From NCBI RefSeq assembly GCF_052119585.1, contig NZ_JBGQOJ010000001.1, positions 496,001 to 560,000 of the forward strand: a DNA stretch of 64,000 nt. The letters run 5' to 3'. The notes below the pieces were generated by a model that had not been told where the DNA came from, ran no database searches, and was given only the letters and a program-made list of their open reading frames with translations. Shown in pieces: positions 16,820-25,038 of the stretch (the first letter of the stretch is position 1; each line of letters begins with the position of its first letter). Both the position numbers and the translations under genes were made by a program. The DNA is from JBGQOJ01 sp052119585 (lineage in GTDB: Bacteria; Pseudomonadota; Alphaproteobacteria; Rhodobacterales; Rhodobacteraceae).

Positions 16820-17623
16820 ATGCACAAAGATATCGGCAAAATGCAAACCCTGACCGACGCGATGGACCCTGCACGGGCCGCCGCGCTGCACATCACACTG
16901 GACCGCGCCGGTGACCCGCCCACAGCGGGCGACCCCCTGCCCGCGTTCTGGCACCAGATCTATTTCTGGGATGCGCAGCGCCCCGCAGACCTCGGGCGCG
17001 ACGGCCACCCAGGAACCGGCGGCTTCATCCCCGACCTGGGCCTGCCCCGCCGCATGTGGGCGGGCGGGCGGCTGGACTTTCACGCGCCGCTGGTCACCGG
17101 AACGCCCGCGACCAAGACAACGGTGATCGAAGATGTGCAGCACAAAAACGGGCGCACCGGCCCGTTGGGTTTTGTCACCCTGCGCCACGATATCCGCCAG
17201 AACGGCGCGCTCTGCGTGACCGAACATCACGACCTCGTCTACCGCCAGGACCCCGCCCCGCAGGCCCCCAAACCCGCAGCCCCAATCGCCCGCACCGATG
17301 AAACCGCATCCGAAACCGCCGCGTTCTCGTCCACACTCCTGTTCCGCTACTCGGCGCTCACCTTCAACGGGCACCGCATCCACTACGACCTCGATTATTG
17401 CCGCGACGTCGAAGGCTACAGCGGCCTCGTGGTGCATGGCCCCCTCCTTGCCCAACGCCTGATGGCACTGGCCGAGGCGCATCTGGGAACCCTGCAAACC
17501 TTCAGCTTTCGCGCCACCGCCCCCCTCCTGCATATCGAGACGGCGACCTTCTGCTGGAACGACGGCGTGCTTTGGGTGCGCGGGCCCGATGGGCGGCAAT
17601 GCATGACGGCCACCGCAACCTGA
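16820..17623 (+). CDS. MaoC/HTD2-like acyl-CoA hydratase (mesaconyl-C4-CoA hydratase type)
   Basis: A 267-residue double-hotdog protein. The N-terminal half resembles the FAS1-like dehydratase domain (FWHQIYFWDAQRPADLG, LPRRMWAGGRLDF). The C-terminal half carries the catalytic hotdog (FRYSALTFNGHRIHYD, then YSGLVVHGPLLA) with the Asp/His hydratase residues of MaoC proteins. The family includes fungal HTD2 and bacterial mesaconyl-C4-CoA or itaconyl-CoA hydratases. Here no other pathway gene is adjacent, so the substrate is open. An alternative start is the ATG at 16841. Confidence 0.82.
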   Translation: MHKDIGKMQTLTDAMDPARAAALHITLDRAGDPPTAGDPLPAFWHQIYFWDAQRPADLGRDGHPGTGGFIPDLGLPRRMWAGGRLDFHAPLVTGTPATKTTVIEDVQHKNGRTGPLGFVTLRHDIRQNGALCVTEHHDLVYRQDPAPQAPKPAAPIARTDETASETAAFSSTLLFRYSALTFNGHRIHYDLDYCRDVEGYSGLVVHGPLLAQRLMALAEAHLGTLQTFSFRATAPLLHIETATFCWNDGVLWVRGPDGRQCMTATAT

Positions 17624-17636
17624 CTGCCCTTTGCCA

Positions 17637-17700
17637 TTCTTCTCGGCCCAAATACTCCCGCGCGGAGCGCGTACCGAGCCTAAAGGCTCGCTTCGACGCG
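17637..17700. repeat. Modular intergenic repeat, copy C, with hairpin over a stop codon
   Basis: Lies between two convergent genes. The half-site (17637-17657; TTCTTCTCGG, CC, CAAATACTC) is followed by the GC module CGCGCGGAGCGCG (17659-17671). A perfect hairpin comes next, CGAGCC-TAAA-GGCTCG (17675-17690). The stop codon and last codons of the FAD oxidoreductase gene on the minus strand are inside this hairpin, so the repeat contributes to coding sequence. Confidence 0.6.
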
Positions 17701-18726
17701 AAAATCATCGGGGATCGTATCCCGCCCTTCCAGCACCAGATCCGCCATCACATGCGCCACCTTGGGCGCCATCCCGAACCCGATCTTGAACCCGCCGTTG
17801 GCGATGAACTGTCCCGCGCGCCCGGGATAGGCCCCCAGCATCGGCGCCCGCGACTTTGCACGCGGGCGCACGCCAGCCCAACGTTCCAGCACCTCTGCCC
17901 CCGCCAGCACCGGAAAGGCGGCAATCGCCCGCGCCAGAACATCGTCCAACTGGGCGTCAACCGTGCCCGGTGCGTCGAACTCGCGCTCGCTGGTCGATCC
18001 GACGGCAACCGTGCCATCCGCATGGGGAATGATGTGCAACCCGTCCGCGAACAGTTGCGGCAGATCGCGCGCATCGTGACGCAGCAGCACCGCCTGCCCC
18101 TTGACGCCGCTGCCCACGATCCGGCCAAGTTCTGCCGACAGGTCCAGCATCCCGCGATAGCCCGCAGCCCAGACCACAGCCCCCTCGTCCGGCGCCTGCG
18201 TCACAATCTCGCCGCCCAGCGCCACAACCGCCACCGCAAGCGACGCACAGGCCCCCCGTGGGTGCATCCGGCCGCTCAGCGTGTCATGCACAATCCAACC
18301 CGACGGGCTGGCAGGGGCCCATGCGCCAAAGGCATCCGCAGGCAGCACGTTCCAGACCGCACGCCCCTGCCACAGGGCGGCAGCGCCCAAAGCACGCGCC
18401 TGCGCCAATGCCAGCGCCCGTTCATCCGCAACCGGCTGCAACCGCCCCAATCGGCCATAGCCGGACGACAGACCCGACACTGCGTCAACACCCTGCCAGA
18501 ACTCCTCTGCCATCATCAGGCTCTGAAACTGGAACTCTTTCTTTTCGTTCCAGTTTTCCGGCGTATGCGGTGCCAATGCGCCGACGATCCCGCCGCTTGA
18601 CCCTGCGCCGACCCCATAGGGGTCAACAACGCGCACCCGCGCTCCCCGCACCGCACAGACATAGGCAATCGACAGGCCGAAAATCCCCGCCCCCCGAACC
18701 GTCACATCAGCCGTTGCCAAAGCCAC
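17680..18726 (-). CDS. FAD-dependent oxidoreductase, glycine/D-amino-acid-oxidase (DAO) family
   Basis: A 348-residue flavoprotein with the N-terminal dinucleotide motif GAGIFGLSIAYV and strand end VRVVDPYGVGAGSSGGIVGAL, as in the DAO/MnmC1 family. The C-terminal FAD-contacting region holds ANGGFKIGFGMAPK. It is divergent from mnmD with only 49 bp between them. That suggests it may be the oxidase half (MnmC1) of a split MnmC, removing the carboxymethyl group from cmnm5U34 of tRNA. This is inferred from family and position only. The GTG start has AGAGAGG almost touching it, so the TTG two codons later is a reasonable alternative. Confidence 0.82.
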   Translation of the reverse strand: MALATADVTVRGAGIFGLSIAYVCAVRGARVRVVDPYGVGAGSSGGIVGALAPHTPENWNEKKEFQFQSLMMAEEFWQGVDAVSGLSSGYGRLGRLQPVADERALALAQARALGAAALWQGRAVWNVLPADAFGAWAPASPSGWIVHDTLSGRMHPRGACASLAVAVVALGGEIVTQAPDEGAVVWAAGYRGMLDLSAELGRIVGSGVKGQAVLLRHDARDLPQLFADGLHIIPHADGTVAVGSTSEREFDAPGTVDAQLDDVLARAIAAFPVLAGAEVLERWAGVRPRAKSRAPMLGAYPGRAGQFIANGGFKIGFGMAPKVAHVMADLVLEGRDTIPDDFRVEASL

Positions 18727-18775
18727 ACCTCTCTTCCATTGTCGCGCCTAACCAACCCCCGTTCTAGGGCATGAC

Positions 18776-19453
18776 ATGACCACAGGCCAGCGCGCAGAGA
18801 TCGACTGGCGGGACGGCACCTTGCCCGTCTCGACCCGTTTCGACGACCCTTACTTCTCGGCCCACAACGGGCTTGAGGAAACGCGCCACGTGTTTCTGGC
18901 GGGCAATGGCCTGCCCGACAGGTTCCGCGCGGGATTTCACATTGCAGAACTGGGCTTTGGCACCGGATTGAACCTGTTCACCGCCCTCATCGCGTGGCGG
19001 CAGGCGGGGCACACCACCCCCCTGCACTTCACCAGCTTCGAGGCCTATCCGATGGACGCCGCCGATATGGACCGCGCCCTTTTGTCCTTCCCCGAGGCCC
19101 ATGCAGTCGCCGCCCCCTTTCTTGCCGCATGGGCAAGGGGCGAAACAACCGTCACCACCCCCGACCTGCACGCGCAGATCATCATCGGCGACGCCCGCCG
19201 GACCCTGCGGGACTGGAAAGGCGCCGCCGACGCGTGGTTTCTTGACGGGTTTTCCCCTGCCAAGAACCCCGAACTCTGGGACGGCGCGCTGATGTCTCAG
19301 GTCGCGGAGCATACCGCCCCCCACGGCACATTCGCCACCTATACCGCTGCGGGCTTTGTGCGCCGCGCCTTGCAGGATGCGGGCTTTGCCGTCACCCGAG
19401 AGGCCGGATACGGTCGTAAAAGACATATGTCTCTCGGCAGGTTGGACCATTGA
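18776..19453 (+). CDS. mnmD: tRNA (5-methylaminomethyl-2-thiouridine)-methyltransferase MnmD-like
   Basis: A 225-residue SAM-dependent methyltransferase homologous to the N-terminal half of E. coli MnmC. It should methylate nm5(s2)U34 to mnm5(s2)U34 in tRNA. The SAM-binding motif is ELGFGTGLNLF (about residues 57-67). The family motifs FDDPYFSAHNGLEETRHVF at the start and WFLDGFSPAKNPELW near residue 155 are clear. The FAD half of MnmC is absent from this protein. A separate DAO-family gene is divergently adjacent. The stop is followed two bases later by the DMT transporter start. Confidence 0.92.
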   Translation: MTTGQRAEIDWRDGTLPVSTRFDDPYFSAHNGLEETRHVFLAGNGLPDRFRAGFHIAELGFGTGLNLFTALIAWRQAGHTTPLHFTSFEAYPMDAADMDRALLSFPEAHAVAAPFLAAWARGETTVTTPDLHAQIIIGDARRTLRDWKGAADAWFLDGFSPAKNPELWDGALMSQVAEHTAPHGTFATYTAAGFVRRALQDAGFAVTREAGYGRKRHMSLGRLDH

Positions 19454-19454
19454 A

Positions 19455-20324
19455 ATGACCCTTCAAAACACGCGCCTCGGCATCCTGTTGATGATCGCGA
19501 CAACCTTTATCTTTGCCGTGCAGGACGGTATCTCGCGCCATCTCGGGGGCGAATACAACCTGCTGATGATCGTGATGATCCGCTACTGGTTCTTTGCCGC
19601 CTTCGTCATCACCATTGCCAGCCGCAAGGCCGGTGGCCTTCGCGCCGCAGTGACCAGCAAACATCCGGTGCTGCAAATCACGCGCGGGCTGCTTCTGGCA
19701 CTGGAGGTTTGCGTGATGGTCTGGGCCTATGTCAAACTTGGCCTGATCGAAACCCACGCGGTTTTCACCTGCTACCCCTTGCTGGTCGCCGCCCTGTCAG
19801 GGCCTGTTCTGGGCGAGAAAGTCGGCTGGCGCCGCTGGACCGCCATCGCCATCGGTTTTGCAGGAATGATGATCATCCTGCAACCGGGGGCCAAGGTGTT
19901 CTCGCCGCTGGCGCTGGTGCCCTTTGCCGCCGCCTTCATGTTTGCGTTCTATGCGCTTCTGACCCGCTATGTGTCTCGTCAGGACAGCGCCGCGACCAGC
20001 TTTTTCTGGACAGGTATGTCGGGTGCGGTCGCATTGACTGCGGCCGGTCTGTGGTTCTGGGAACCCATAAGCCCCACCGACTGGGTCTGGATGGGCGCGC
20101 TGTGCCTGACCGCCGTTCTGGGGCACTGGTTGTTGATCCGCTGCTACGAGATGGCAGAGGCAAGCGCTGTGCAGCCCTTCGCCTATTTGCAACTTGTCTT
20201 TGTCTCGGCGATCGGCCTGACCGTCTTCGGCGAGACGCTGGACCTGAATGTGGCAATCGGGTCGGTCATCGTCGTCTGCGCGGGCCTGTTCACCCTCTGG
20301 CGGGCAAGGGTGGCCGCCAGCTAA
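19455..20324 (+). CDS. DMT superfamily transporter (EamA family)
   Basis: A 289-residue inner-membrane protein with ten predicted helices in two EamA repeats. The first begins TRLGILLMIATTFIFAVQDGISR and the second near residue 150. The ATG lies two bases after the mnmD stop, so the genes are probably co-transcribed. Substrates of such transporters are usually amino acids or metabolites moved outward. Nothing here shows which. Its last four bases overlap the stop of the convergent slt gene. Confidence 0.88.
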   Translation: MTLQNTRLGILLMIATTFIFAVQDGISRHLGGEYNLLMIVMIRYWFFAAFVITIASRKAGGLRAAVTSKHPVLQITRGLLLALEVCVMVWAYVKLGLIETHAVFTCYPLLVAALSGPVLGEKVGWRRWTAIAIGFAGMMIILQPGAKVFSPLALVPFAAAFMFAFYALLTRYVSRQDSAATSFFWTGMSGAVALTAAGLWFWEPISPTDWVWMGALCLTAVLGHWLLIRCYEMAEASAVQPFAYLQLVFVSAIGLTVFGETLDLNVAIGSVIVVCAGLFTLWRARVAAS

Positions 20325-22264
20325 CGCGCCTTCAGCAGATCGGTCAGCCCCACCGGCCCCGCAACCCCCGACAATCTTGCGCGGTAGATCGGGATCGATT
20401 CCAGCACACGCATCACATAGTTTCGCGTCTCAGTGTATTGGATCGCCTCGATCCAGTCCACGGCATCCACCCCGGATGTGCGCGGGTCGCCCTGCTCGTT
20501 GATCCAGCGCTTCGGGCGGCTTGGCCCCGCATTATACGCCGCCGCGACCAGCACATAGGCATAGCCGAAATCACCCACCAGCTTGGCCAGATAGGCGCTT
20601 CCCAGCTTTGCATTGTAGTCCGGATCGCTCAGCAACCGATCCAGCGAAAAATCGACGCCGATCTCTCCGGCAACCTGCGCCGCGGTCTTGGGCATGATCT
20701 GCATCAACCCCCGCGCCCCGACGCCGCTGACGACCTTCGGGTTGAACTCGCTTTCACGCCGCGCGATCGACAGCGCCAGTTCTTTGGGCACCGGCAATTC
20801 CTGCCGGGCCAGATCGGTCACGGGGAAATACGCACGCGGCAGCACAACCCCCTGCGACGCCGCCTGCTTTGCGATCATCAGCGCCATATGCGGCTCGTTC
20901 AGCGAAAACGCCACCTCTGACAATTGCCCCAACTCCACCGGCCCCAGCGTCTCCGCCAGATGCACCAGAAACCGCTCTGCCAGATCCAGTTCTCCGGCGC
21001 GGTACAGCAGCATCGCCGCCTTGAACACCGAAGATCCGGTGAACGCTGCGCCGCTCCAGTCGGGGTAGGTCTCGGTGCCGGTCAGGGCCGGGTCCAACGG
21101 CAATCCCGCTTCCTCGGCCGCCAACAGCCCGTAGAAACTGCTCTGGTATTCCGCGCCAAAGGCATAGGCGGCCCGCGCCTGCTCTGTCTCGCCCAGCGCG
21201 GCATGGGCGCGCCCCTCCCAATAGGCGGCGCGGCCAAGGCTGATCGGCGATGACACCGCCACCCGCAACTTCCGGAAATGGCTCAGCGCGGTTTTGGGGT
21301 CTTGCAACTGGCGCAGGGCAATATACCCCGCCAGCCATTCCAGATCGGCATAGTCATTGCCCTCGGTCAGGAAATGCCGCGCCGCCAGACGGTAGGCGGT
21401 CTTGCCGTCCCCCTGCCGCATCGCAACACGCGCCAGAACCGCCCGCCAGCTGGCCCAGCGCGCCGGATCGCCCAGCGCCTCGGCACTCGTGCTCCGCTCC
21501 AATGCCAACACGATGGCACTGTCGTTCAGGCCCTTCTTCGCCCGCCACAAAAACCGCTCATAGGCCAGACCCGCATCGGATTTCAGCGCATCGGGCACCG
21601 CCGCCACCAGAATATCAACGCCTGGCGCATCGGCCCGCAGCCCCATCCGCGCCTTCGCCAGCGTCTGCCATTCGTCAGACACCCGCGGCAACATGCCCAC
21701 CGCCCTTGCGCTTAACCCGCGCCACAGCAGCATATCCATCCGCGCCTGATCCTGCGCTGCAATCGTCGGGGCGTGACGCGCCACAAACGCGGCACTCTCG
21801 TCGTCCGTCAGGGGCAGGCCGCGCCACGCATTCGCGATCGCCGTTGCAGAGTTCCGAGGATTTCCCGCCGCCAGCAACGCCTCGGCCAGCCGCAATGCCC
21901 CCGCGCCGGTCTCGGGCTTGCCCACCCCGAAATAGGCGCGCACCTGATCGGGCGCCGCCCCCTCGGGGATCCGCGCCTCGCCCTTTTCGCGCAACAACGG
22001 CAGGCCGGGCCAATCGCCACGCCGCGCCAGAAACCGCTGATACTCGGCAAAACTGCCCTGTGACGCCCGCAATCTGTGCCACTGGATGATGTCTTCCGCC
22101 AGATCGCCCCCGCGGCGCGCCTGCGTGATCGCACCGTCCCAATCGCCCGTGCGCATGGTCTGCATCGCACCCCGCAACGCCGCCACACCCTCCTTGTCCT
22201 GCGCAACGGCAGGGGAAAGACCACATAGGACAAAGCTTAACATAAGGCAGAAACGCCGCATCAT
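20321..22264 (-). CDS. Soluble lytic murein transglycosylase (Slt-like)
   Basis: A 647-residue periplasmic protein. A signal peptide (MMRRFCLMLSFVLCGLSPAVA) is followed by a long alpha-superhelical U/L region (about residues 25-480) rich in Ala/Arg helices. The catalytic SLT domain lies near residues 485-620. It holds the catalytic glutamate in IARRESEFNPKVVS, then GARGLMQIMPKTA and YVLVAAAYNAGPSRPKRW. It should cleave glycan strands exolytically with 1,6-anhydro product formation. It is monocistronic, divergent from dapA. Confidence 0.93.
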   Translation of the reverse strand: MMRRFCLMLSFVLCGLSPAVAQDKEGVAALRGAMQTMRTGDWDGAITQARRGGDLAEDIIQWHRLRASQGSFAEYQRFLARRGDWPGLPLLREKGEARIPEGAAPDQVRAYFGVGKPETGAGALRLAEALLAAGNPRNSATAIANAWRGLPLTDDESAAFVARHAPTIAAQDQARMDMLLWRGLSARAVGMLPRVSDEWQTLAKARMGLRADAPGVDILVAAVPDALKSDAGLAYERFLWRAKKGLNDSAIVLALERSTSAEALGDPARWASWRAVLARVAMRQGDGKTAYRLAARHFLTEGNDYADLEWLAGYIALRQLQDPKTALSHFRKLRVAVSSPISLGRAAYWEGRAHAALGETEQARAAYAFGAEYQSSFYGLLAAEEAGLPLDPALTGTETYPDWSGAAFTGSSVFKAAMLLYRAGELDLAERFLVHLAETLGPVELGQLSEVAFSLNEPHMALMIAKQAASQGVVLPRAYFPVTDLARQELPVPKELALSIARRESEFNPKVVSGVGARGLMQIMPKTAAQVAGEIGVDFSLDRLLSDPDYNAKLGSAYLAKLVGDFGYAYVLVAAAYNAGPSRPKRWINEQGDPRTSGVDAVDWIEAIQYTETRNYVMRVLESIPIYRARLSGVAGPVGLTDLLKAR

Positions 22265-22419
22265 TTCAAAAATTCCGGAAAATTGGCCTGTTTTAGATCA
22301 CACTACCCGTTCGCCCCTCGACATCAACTCACAAACTTGGCAACCGCTGCAATGGCGGCTAGGGTCCGCCGAAATCTCCACAGGGCGACTCAGCCCGAAC
22401 AGCGAAAAGGATGCGCACC

Positions 22420-23295
22420 ATGATCAAAGGGTCAAACGTTGCCCTGGTAACACCGTTGAAAGACGGCAAACTGGATCTTGATGCGCTGAAAAAGCTGGTC
22501 GAGTGGCACATCGCCGAAGGCACCCACGGAATCGTCCCCGTCGGCACCACCGGCGAAAGCCCGACGATGAGCCACGCAGAGCACGAACAGGTCGTCGAAG
22601 AGGTGGTCAAGGCCGTCGCGGGCCGCGTGCCGGTGGTTGCCGGTGCCGGATCAAACAACACGCTCGAAGGCATCCGCCTGATCCAGCACGCCGAAAAGGT
22701 CGGGGCCGATGCGGCGCTGGTCGTCACGCCCTACTACAACAAACCGACGCAGGCGGGCCTGATCGCGCATTTCACAGCCGTGCATGACTGCTGCACCCTG
22801 CCGATCATCATCTACAACATCCCGGGCCGGTCGGTTGTCGACATGTCGCCCGCGACGATGGGCGAACTGGCAAGGCTGCCGCGCATCATCGGCGTCAAGG
22901 ATTCCACCGGCGACATCAGCCGTGTCTCCAAGCAGCGGATGACCTGCGGCGCCGATTTCGTCCAGCTGTCCGGCGAGGACGCCACCGCACTGGGCTTCAA
23001 CGCCCATGGCGGCGTCGGCGCGATCTCGGTTACCGCAAACGTCGCCCCCCGGCTCTGCGCCGAATTCCAGACCGCAACGCTGGCGGGGGATTACGCCAAG
23101 GCGCTTGAGTATCAGGATAAACTGATGCCCCTGCATGACGCGATCTTCCTCGAGCCGGGCGTCGCCGGTGCGAAATACGCGCTCTCGCGGCTTGGCCTCT
23201 GCTCGGAAGAGGTCCGCCTGCCCCTCGTCGGTCTGACCGATGGCGTCAAAGCAAAAATCGAAGACGCCATGCGCTTTGCAGGGCTGATCAACTAA
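22420..23295 (+). CDS. dapA: 4-hydroxy-tetrahydrodipicolinate synthase
   Basis: Condenses pyruvate with aspartate semialdehyde, the first committed step of lysine/diaminopimelate synthesis. The 291-residue TIM-barrel has the family markers GTTGESPTMSHAEH (catalytic threonines), IIIYNIPGRS (the general-acid tyrosine) and GVKDSTGD (Schiff-base lysine). The ATG at 22420 is preferred over one at 22411, because AAAAGG ends directly before 22411 and is nine bases from 22420. The alignment of family N-termini (MFKGS) agrees. It is divergent from slt, which may link cell-wall precursor supply and turnover. Confidence 0.96.
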   Translation: MIKGSNVALVTPLKDGKLDLDALKKLVEWHIAEGTHGIVPVGTTGESPTMSHAEHEQVVEEVVKAVAGRVPVVAGAGSNNTLEGIRLIQHAEKVGADAALVVTPYYNKPTQAGLIAHFTAVHDCCTLPIIIYNIPGRSVVDMSPATMGELARLPRIIGVKDSTGDISRVSKQRMTCGADFVQLSGEDATALGFNAHGGVGAISVTANVAPRLCAEFQTATLAGDYAKALEYQDKLMPLHDAIFLEPGVAGAKYALSRLGLCSEEVRLPLVGLTDGVKAKIEDAMRFAGLIN

Positions 23296-23324
23296 TCCCT
23301 CTTCGCGCAAAAGAAAAAGAAAGA

Positions 23325-23440
23325 GAGTATTTTTTCCGAGAAGAGCCCCTTATATCTTCTTGGGAGAAATATCCTCGCGCGAAGCGCATCCACCCGAGGC
23401 CCGTCAGGGCCGAGATAAAAAGCGTCGCGCGGAACGCGCG
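23325..23440. repeat. Modular intergenic repeat, copy D (dapA/K+ channel junction), longest copy
   Basis: Inverted half-sites lie at 23325-23344 (reverse complement TCTTCTCGG followed by AAAAAATACTC) and 23355-23376 (TCTTCTTGGGAGAAATATCC), with a 10-base loop. Three GC modules follow: GCGCGAAGCGC, the hairpin GGCCC-GTCA-GGGCC (23398-23411), and CGCGCG-GAA-CGCGCG (23426-23440). The order of modules parallels copy C. It lies between convergent genes; its function as a bidirectional transcription stop or mRNA-end stabiliser is inferred. Confidence 0.65.
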
Positions 23441-23456
23441 TCCGCAACCCCGCGCC

Positions 23457-23906
23457 TCAGACGCCGCGATGCTTTTTCTTTTCCTCGACCTGTCCGATGC
23501 GGACATGGCGCATGACCTCGACCAGAACGACGGTCAAAAGCCCCATGTTCAGCAACCCGTTGGCGGCCGCCATACCCGCCAGCAGGCGCCACTCCTGCGG
23601 CAACAGAATGTCTCCGAATCCCAGTGTCGTGAAGGCCACCAGCGAAAAATAAACGGACGCCTCCATCGTCACAAACACCCCCAGAAACCAGAACGCAAAG
23701 GCCCATATCCACACGCCGATGGTCACCAGCCCCAGAATCCAGACCGCAGCAAGACATAAAACCAGCATCAGCTTGGGCCGGTGCGGTTCCCGGTTCAGCC
23801 AGGGACGCATATGGCCCATCAGATATTCAACCAGCCAGAAGCTGGTGCCGGCGATAATAATGCTGATCATCATCAGCAGGGTTCCAAGGGCAATCTGGAT
23901 CAACAT
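23457..23906 (-). CDS. Two-helix potassium channel family protein
   Basis: A 149-residue membrane protein with an ion-channel (Ion_trans_2) pore. Transmembrane segments lie near residues 5-28, 48-74 (LMLVLCLAAVWILGLVTIG) and 112-132. The pore loop reads SLVAFTTLGFGDILLP, whose TLGFGD is the K+ selectivity filter. No RCK/TrkA regulatory domain follows; only a short basic tail, RIGQVEEKKKHRG, is present. It would form a simple tetrameric K+ channel. Regulation is not visible. Confidence 0.85.
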   Translation of the reverse strand: MLIQIALGTLLMMISIIIAGTSFWLVEYLMGHMRPWLNREPHRPKLMLVLCLAAVWILGLVTIGVWIWAFAFWFLGVFVTMEASVYFSLVAFTTLGFGDILLPQEWRLLAGMAAANGLLNMGLLTVVLVEVMRHVRIGQVEEKKKHRGV

Positions 23907-24058
23907 GCGGCGGGGCTTTCGTCAAACGGCAGGGTCAAGGATTAACGGCAGCTGCGGACTTTGTCTGCATGGTATGTGCATGCAAACTGTGTGTTTTGTG
24001 CATCGCCCGCAGCGCCCGTCTGGACTTCGCAGTCGCGCTCACCTATCTGACACGTATC

Positions 24059-24535
24059 ATGGCCCAAGGTAAATCAGACCCCAATTACAAGATCATCGCC
24101 GAGAACCGGCGGGCGCGTTATGATTACGCGATCGAAGATGATGTTGAATGCGGCATCATGCTGCACGGGTCCGAGGTGAAATCCATGCGCCTTGGCGGAT
24201 CGAACATCGCTGAAAGCTATGCCTCGGTCGAGGATGGTGAGTTGTGGCTGATCAACAGCTATGTCGCCCCCTATATTCAGGCCAAGACCTTCGGCCACGA
24301 AGAACGCCGCCGCCGCAAGCTGCTGGTCAGCCGCAAGGAACTTGCCCGCATGTGGCAGGCGATCGGGCGAGAGGGCATGACCCTTGTGCCGCTGGTCATG
24401 TATTTCAATCACAAGGGTCTTGTGAAATTGAAGATCGGTATCGCCAAGGGCAAAAAGAACGTCGACAAGCGCGAGACAGAGCAAAAGCGCGACTGGCAGC
24501 GTCAGAAGGCACGACTTCTGCGTCACAACTCCTGA
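24059..24535 (+). CDS. smpB: SsrA-binding protein SmpB
   Basis: A 158-residue partner of tmRNA that brings it to stalled ribosomes for trans-translation. The OB-fold core has the family markers IIAENRRARYDYAIEDD, GIMLHGSEVKSMR and LINSYVAPY. The C-terminal tail KGKKNVDKRETEQKRDWQRQK is basic and mimics the mRNA in the A-site. The start is set by family N-termini (MAQGKSDPNYK). The tmRNA gene itself is not seen in the window. Confidence 0.96.
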   Translation: MAQGKSDPNYKIIAENRRARYDYAIEDDVECGIMLHGSEVKSMRLGGSNIAESYASVEDGELWLINSYVAPYIQAKTFGHEERRRRKLLVSRKELARMWQAIGREGMTLVPLVMYFNHKGLVKLKIGIAKGKKNVDKRETEQKRDWQRQKARLLRHNS

Positions 24536-24571
24536 TTTTCCCCCTGAAATAAGATTGATCGATTCTCTTTT

Positions 24572-24602
24572 ATAGGCGAGGCTTTTTGCAACCTACGCCT
24601 AT
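24572..24602 (+). terminator. Possible hairpin after smpB
   Basis: ATAGGCGAGG (24572-24581) pairs with CCTACGCCTAT (24592-24602), leaving one bulged base and a 10-base loop. It lies 36 bp after the smpB stop and before the TATAAT-like element at 24626. There is no T-tract, so termination is uncertain. It could also be a leader structure for the next gene. Confidence 0.35.
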
Positions 24603-24657
24603 GGGGTCGGGTGTCGGCATTTTTATATAATGATTTGGCCCTTCAGGAGGGATTTTA

Positions 24658-24945
24658 ATGGAACAGCTTCTTATCGGTCTGGTGTCTGGCGCGGTCGGGG
24701 GGAACGTCGCGGGCGGCATTCTCAAGAACCTCAACCTTGGCCTTCTCGGGAATAGTATCGCAGGCCTCGTCGGTGGCGGTCTCGGCTCTCAGCTGATCGG
24801 CATGATGGGCGCGGGCGGCGCCATGGCGGACGCTGGCGGCGGCATGGATATGGCATCCATCATCAGTCAGGTCGCTGCGGGTGGCGTTGGCGGCGGCGTG
24901 ATTATGGCGATCGTTGGTGTCGTCAAGAACATGATGGCCAAGTAA
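24658..24945 (+). CDS. Glycine-rich small protein with glycine-zipper-like helices
   Basis: A 95-residue protein of unknown function, nearly one quarter glycine. It alternates hydrophobic stretches with GxxxG-type spacing (LVSGAVGGNVAGGIL; GLVGGGLGSQLIGMMG; AAGGVGGGVIMAIVGVVK). These could pack as membrane-associated or oligomerising helices. There is no signal peptide and only three basic residues at the end. The start is secure (GGAGGGA 6 bp upstream), and a TATAAT box lies 27 bp before it. A UUCG-capped hairpin follows the stop. The clear expression signals suggest a well-expressed real gene. I recognise no named family. Confidence 0.75.
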   Translation: MEQLLIGLVSGAVGGNVAGGILKNLNLGLLGNSIAGLVGGGLGSQLIGMMGAGGAMADAGGGMDMASIISQVAAGGVGGGVIMAIVGVVKNMMAK

Positions 24946-24953
24946 TTCAGGCC

Positions 24954-24977
24954 CGGGCACCCGTTCGCGGGTGCCCG
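24954..24977 (+). terminator. Hairpin with UUCG tetraloop after the glycine-rich gene
   Basis: A perfect 10-bp stem, CGGGCACCCG and CGGGTGCCCG, is closed by the extra-stable loop TTCG, 8 bp after the stop codon. Only a short pyrimidine run (ACCC, TT) follows, so it may stop transcription or protect the 3' end of an abundant small mRNA. Confidence 0.65.
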
Positions 24978-25038
24978 ACCCTTGCAAGCGGCGGCCCCTC
25001 TCGCTAGGCATTTGCGTAGCTTTTGAAGGGGGAACACC

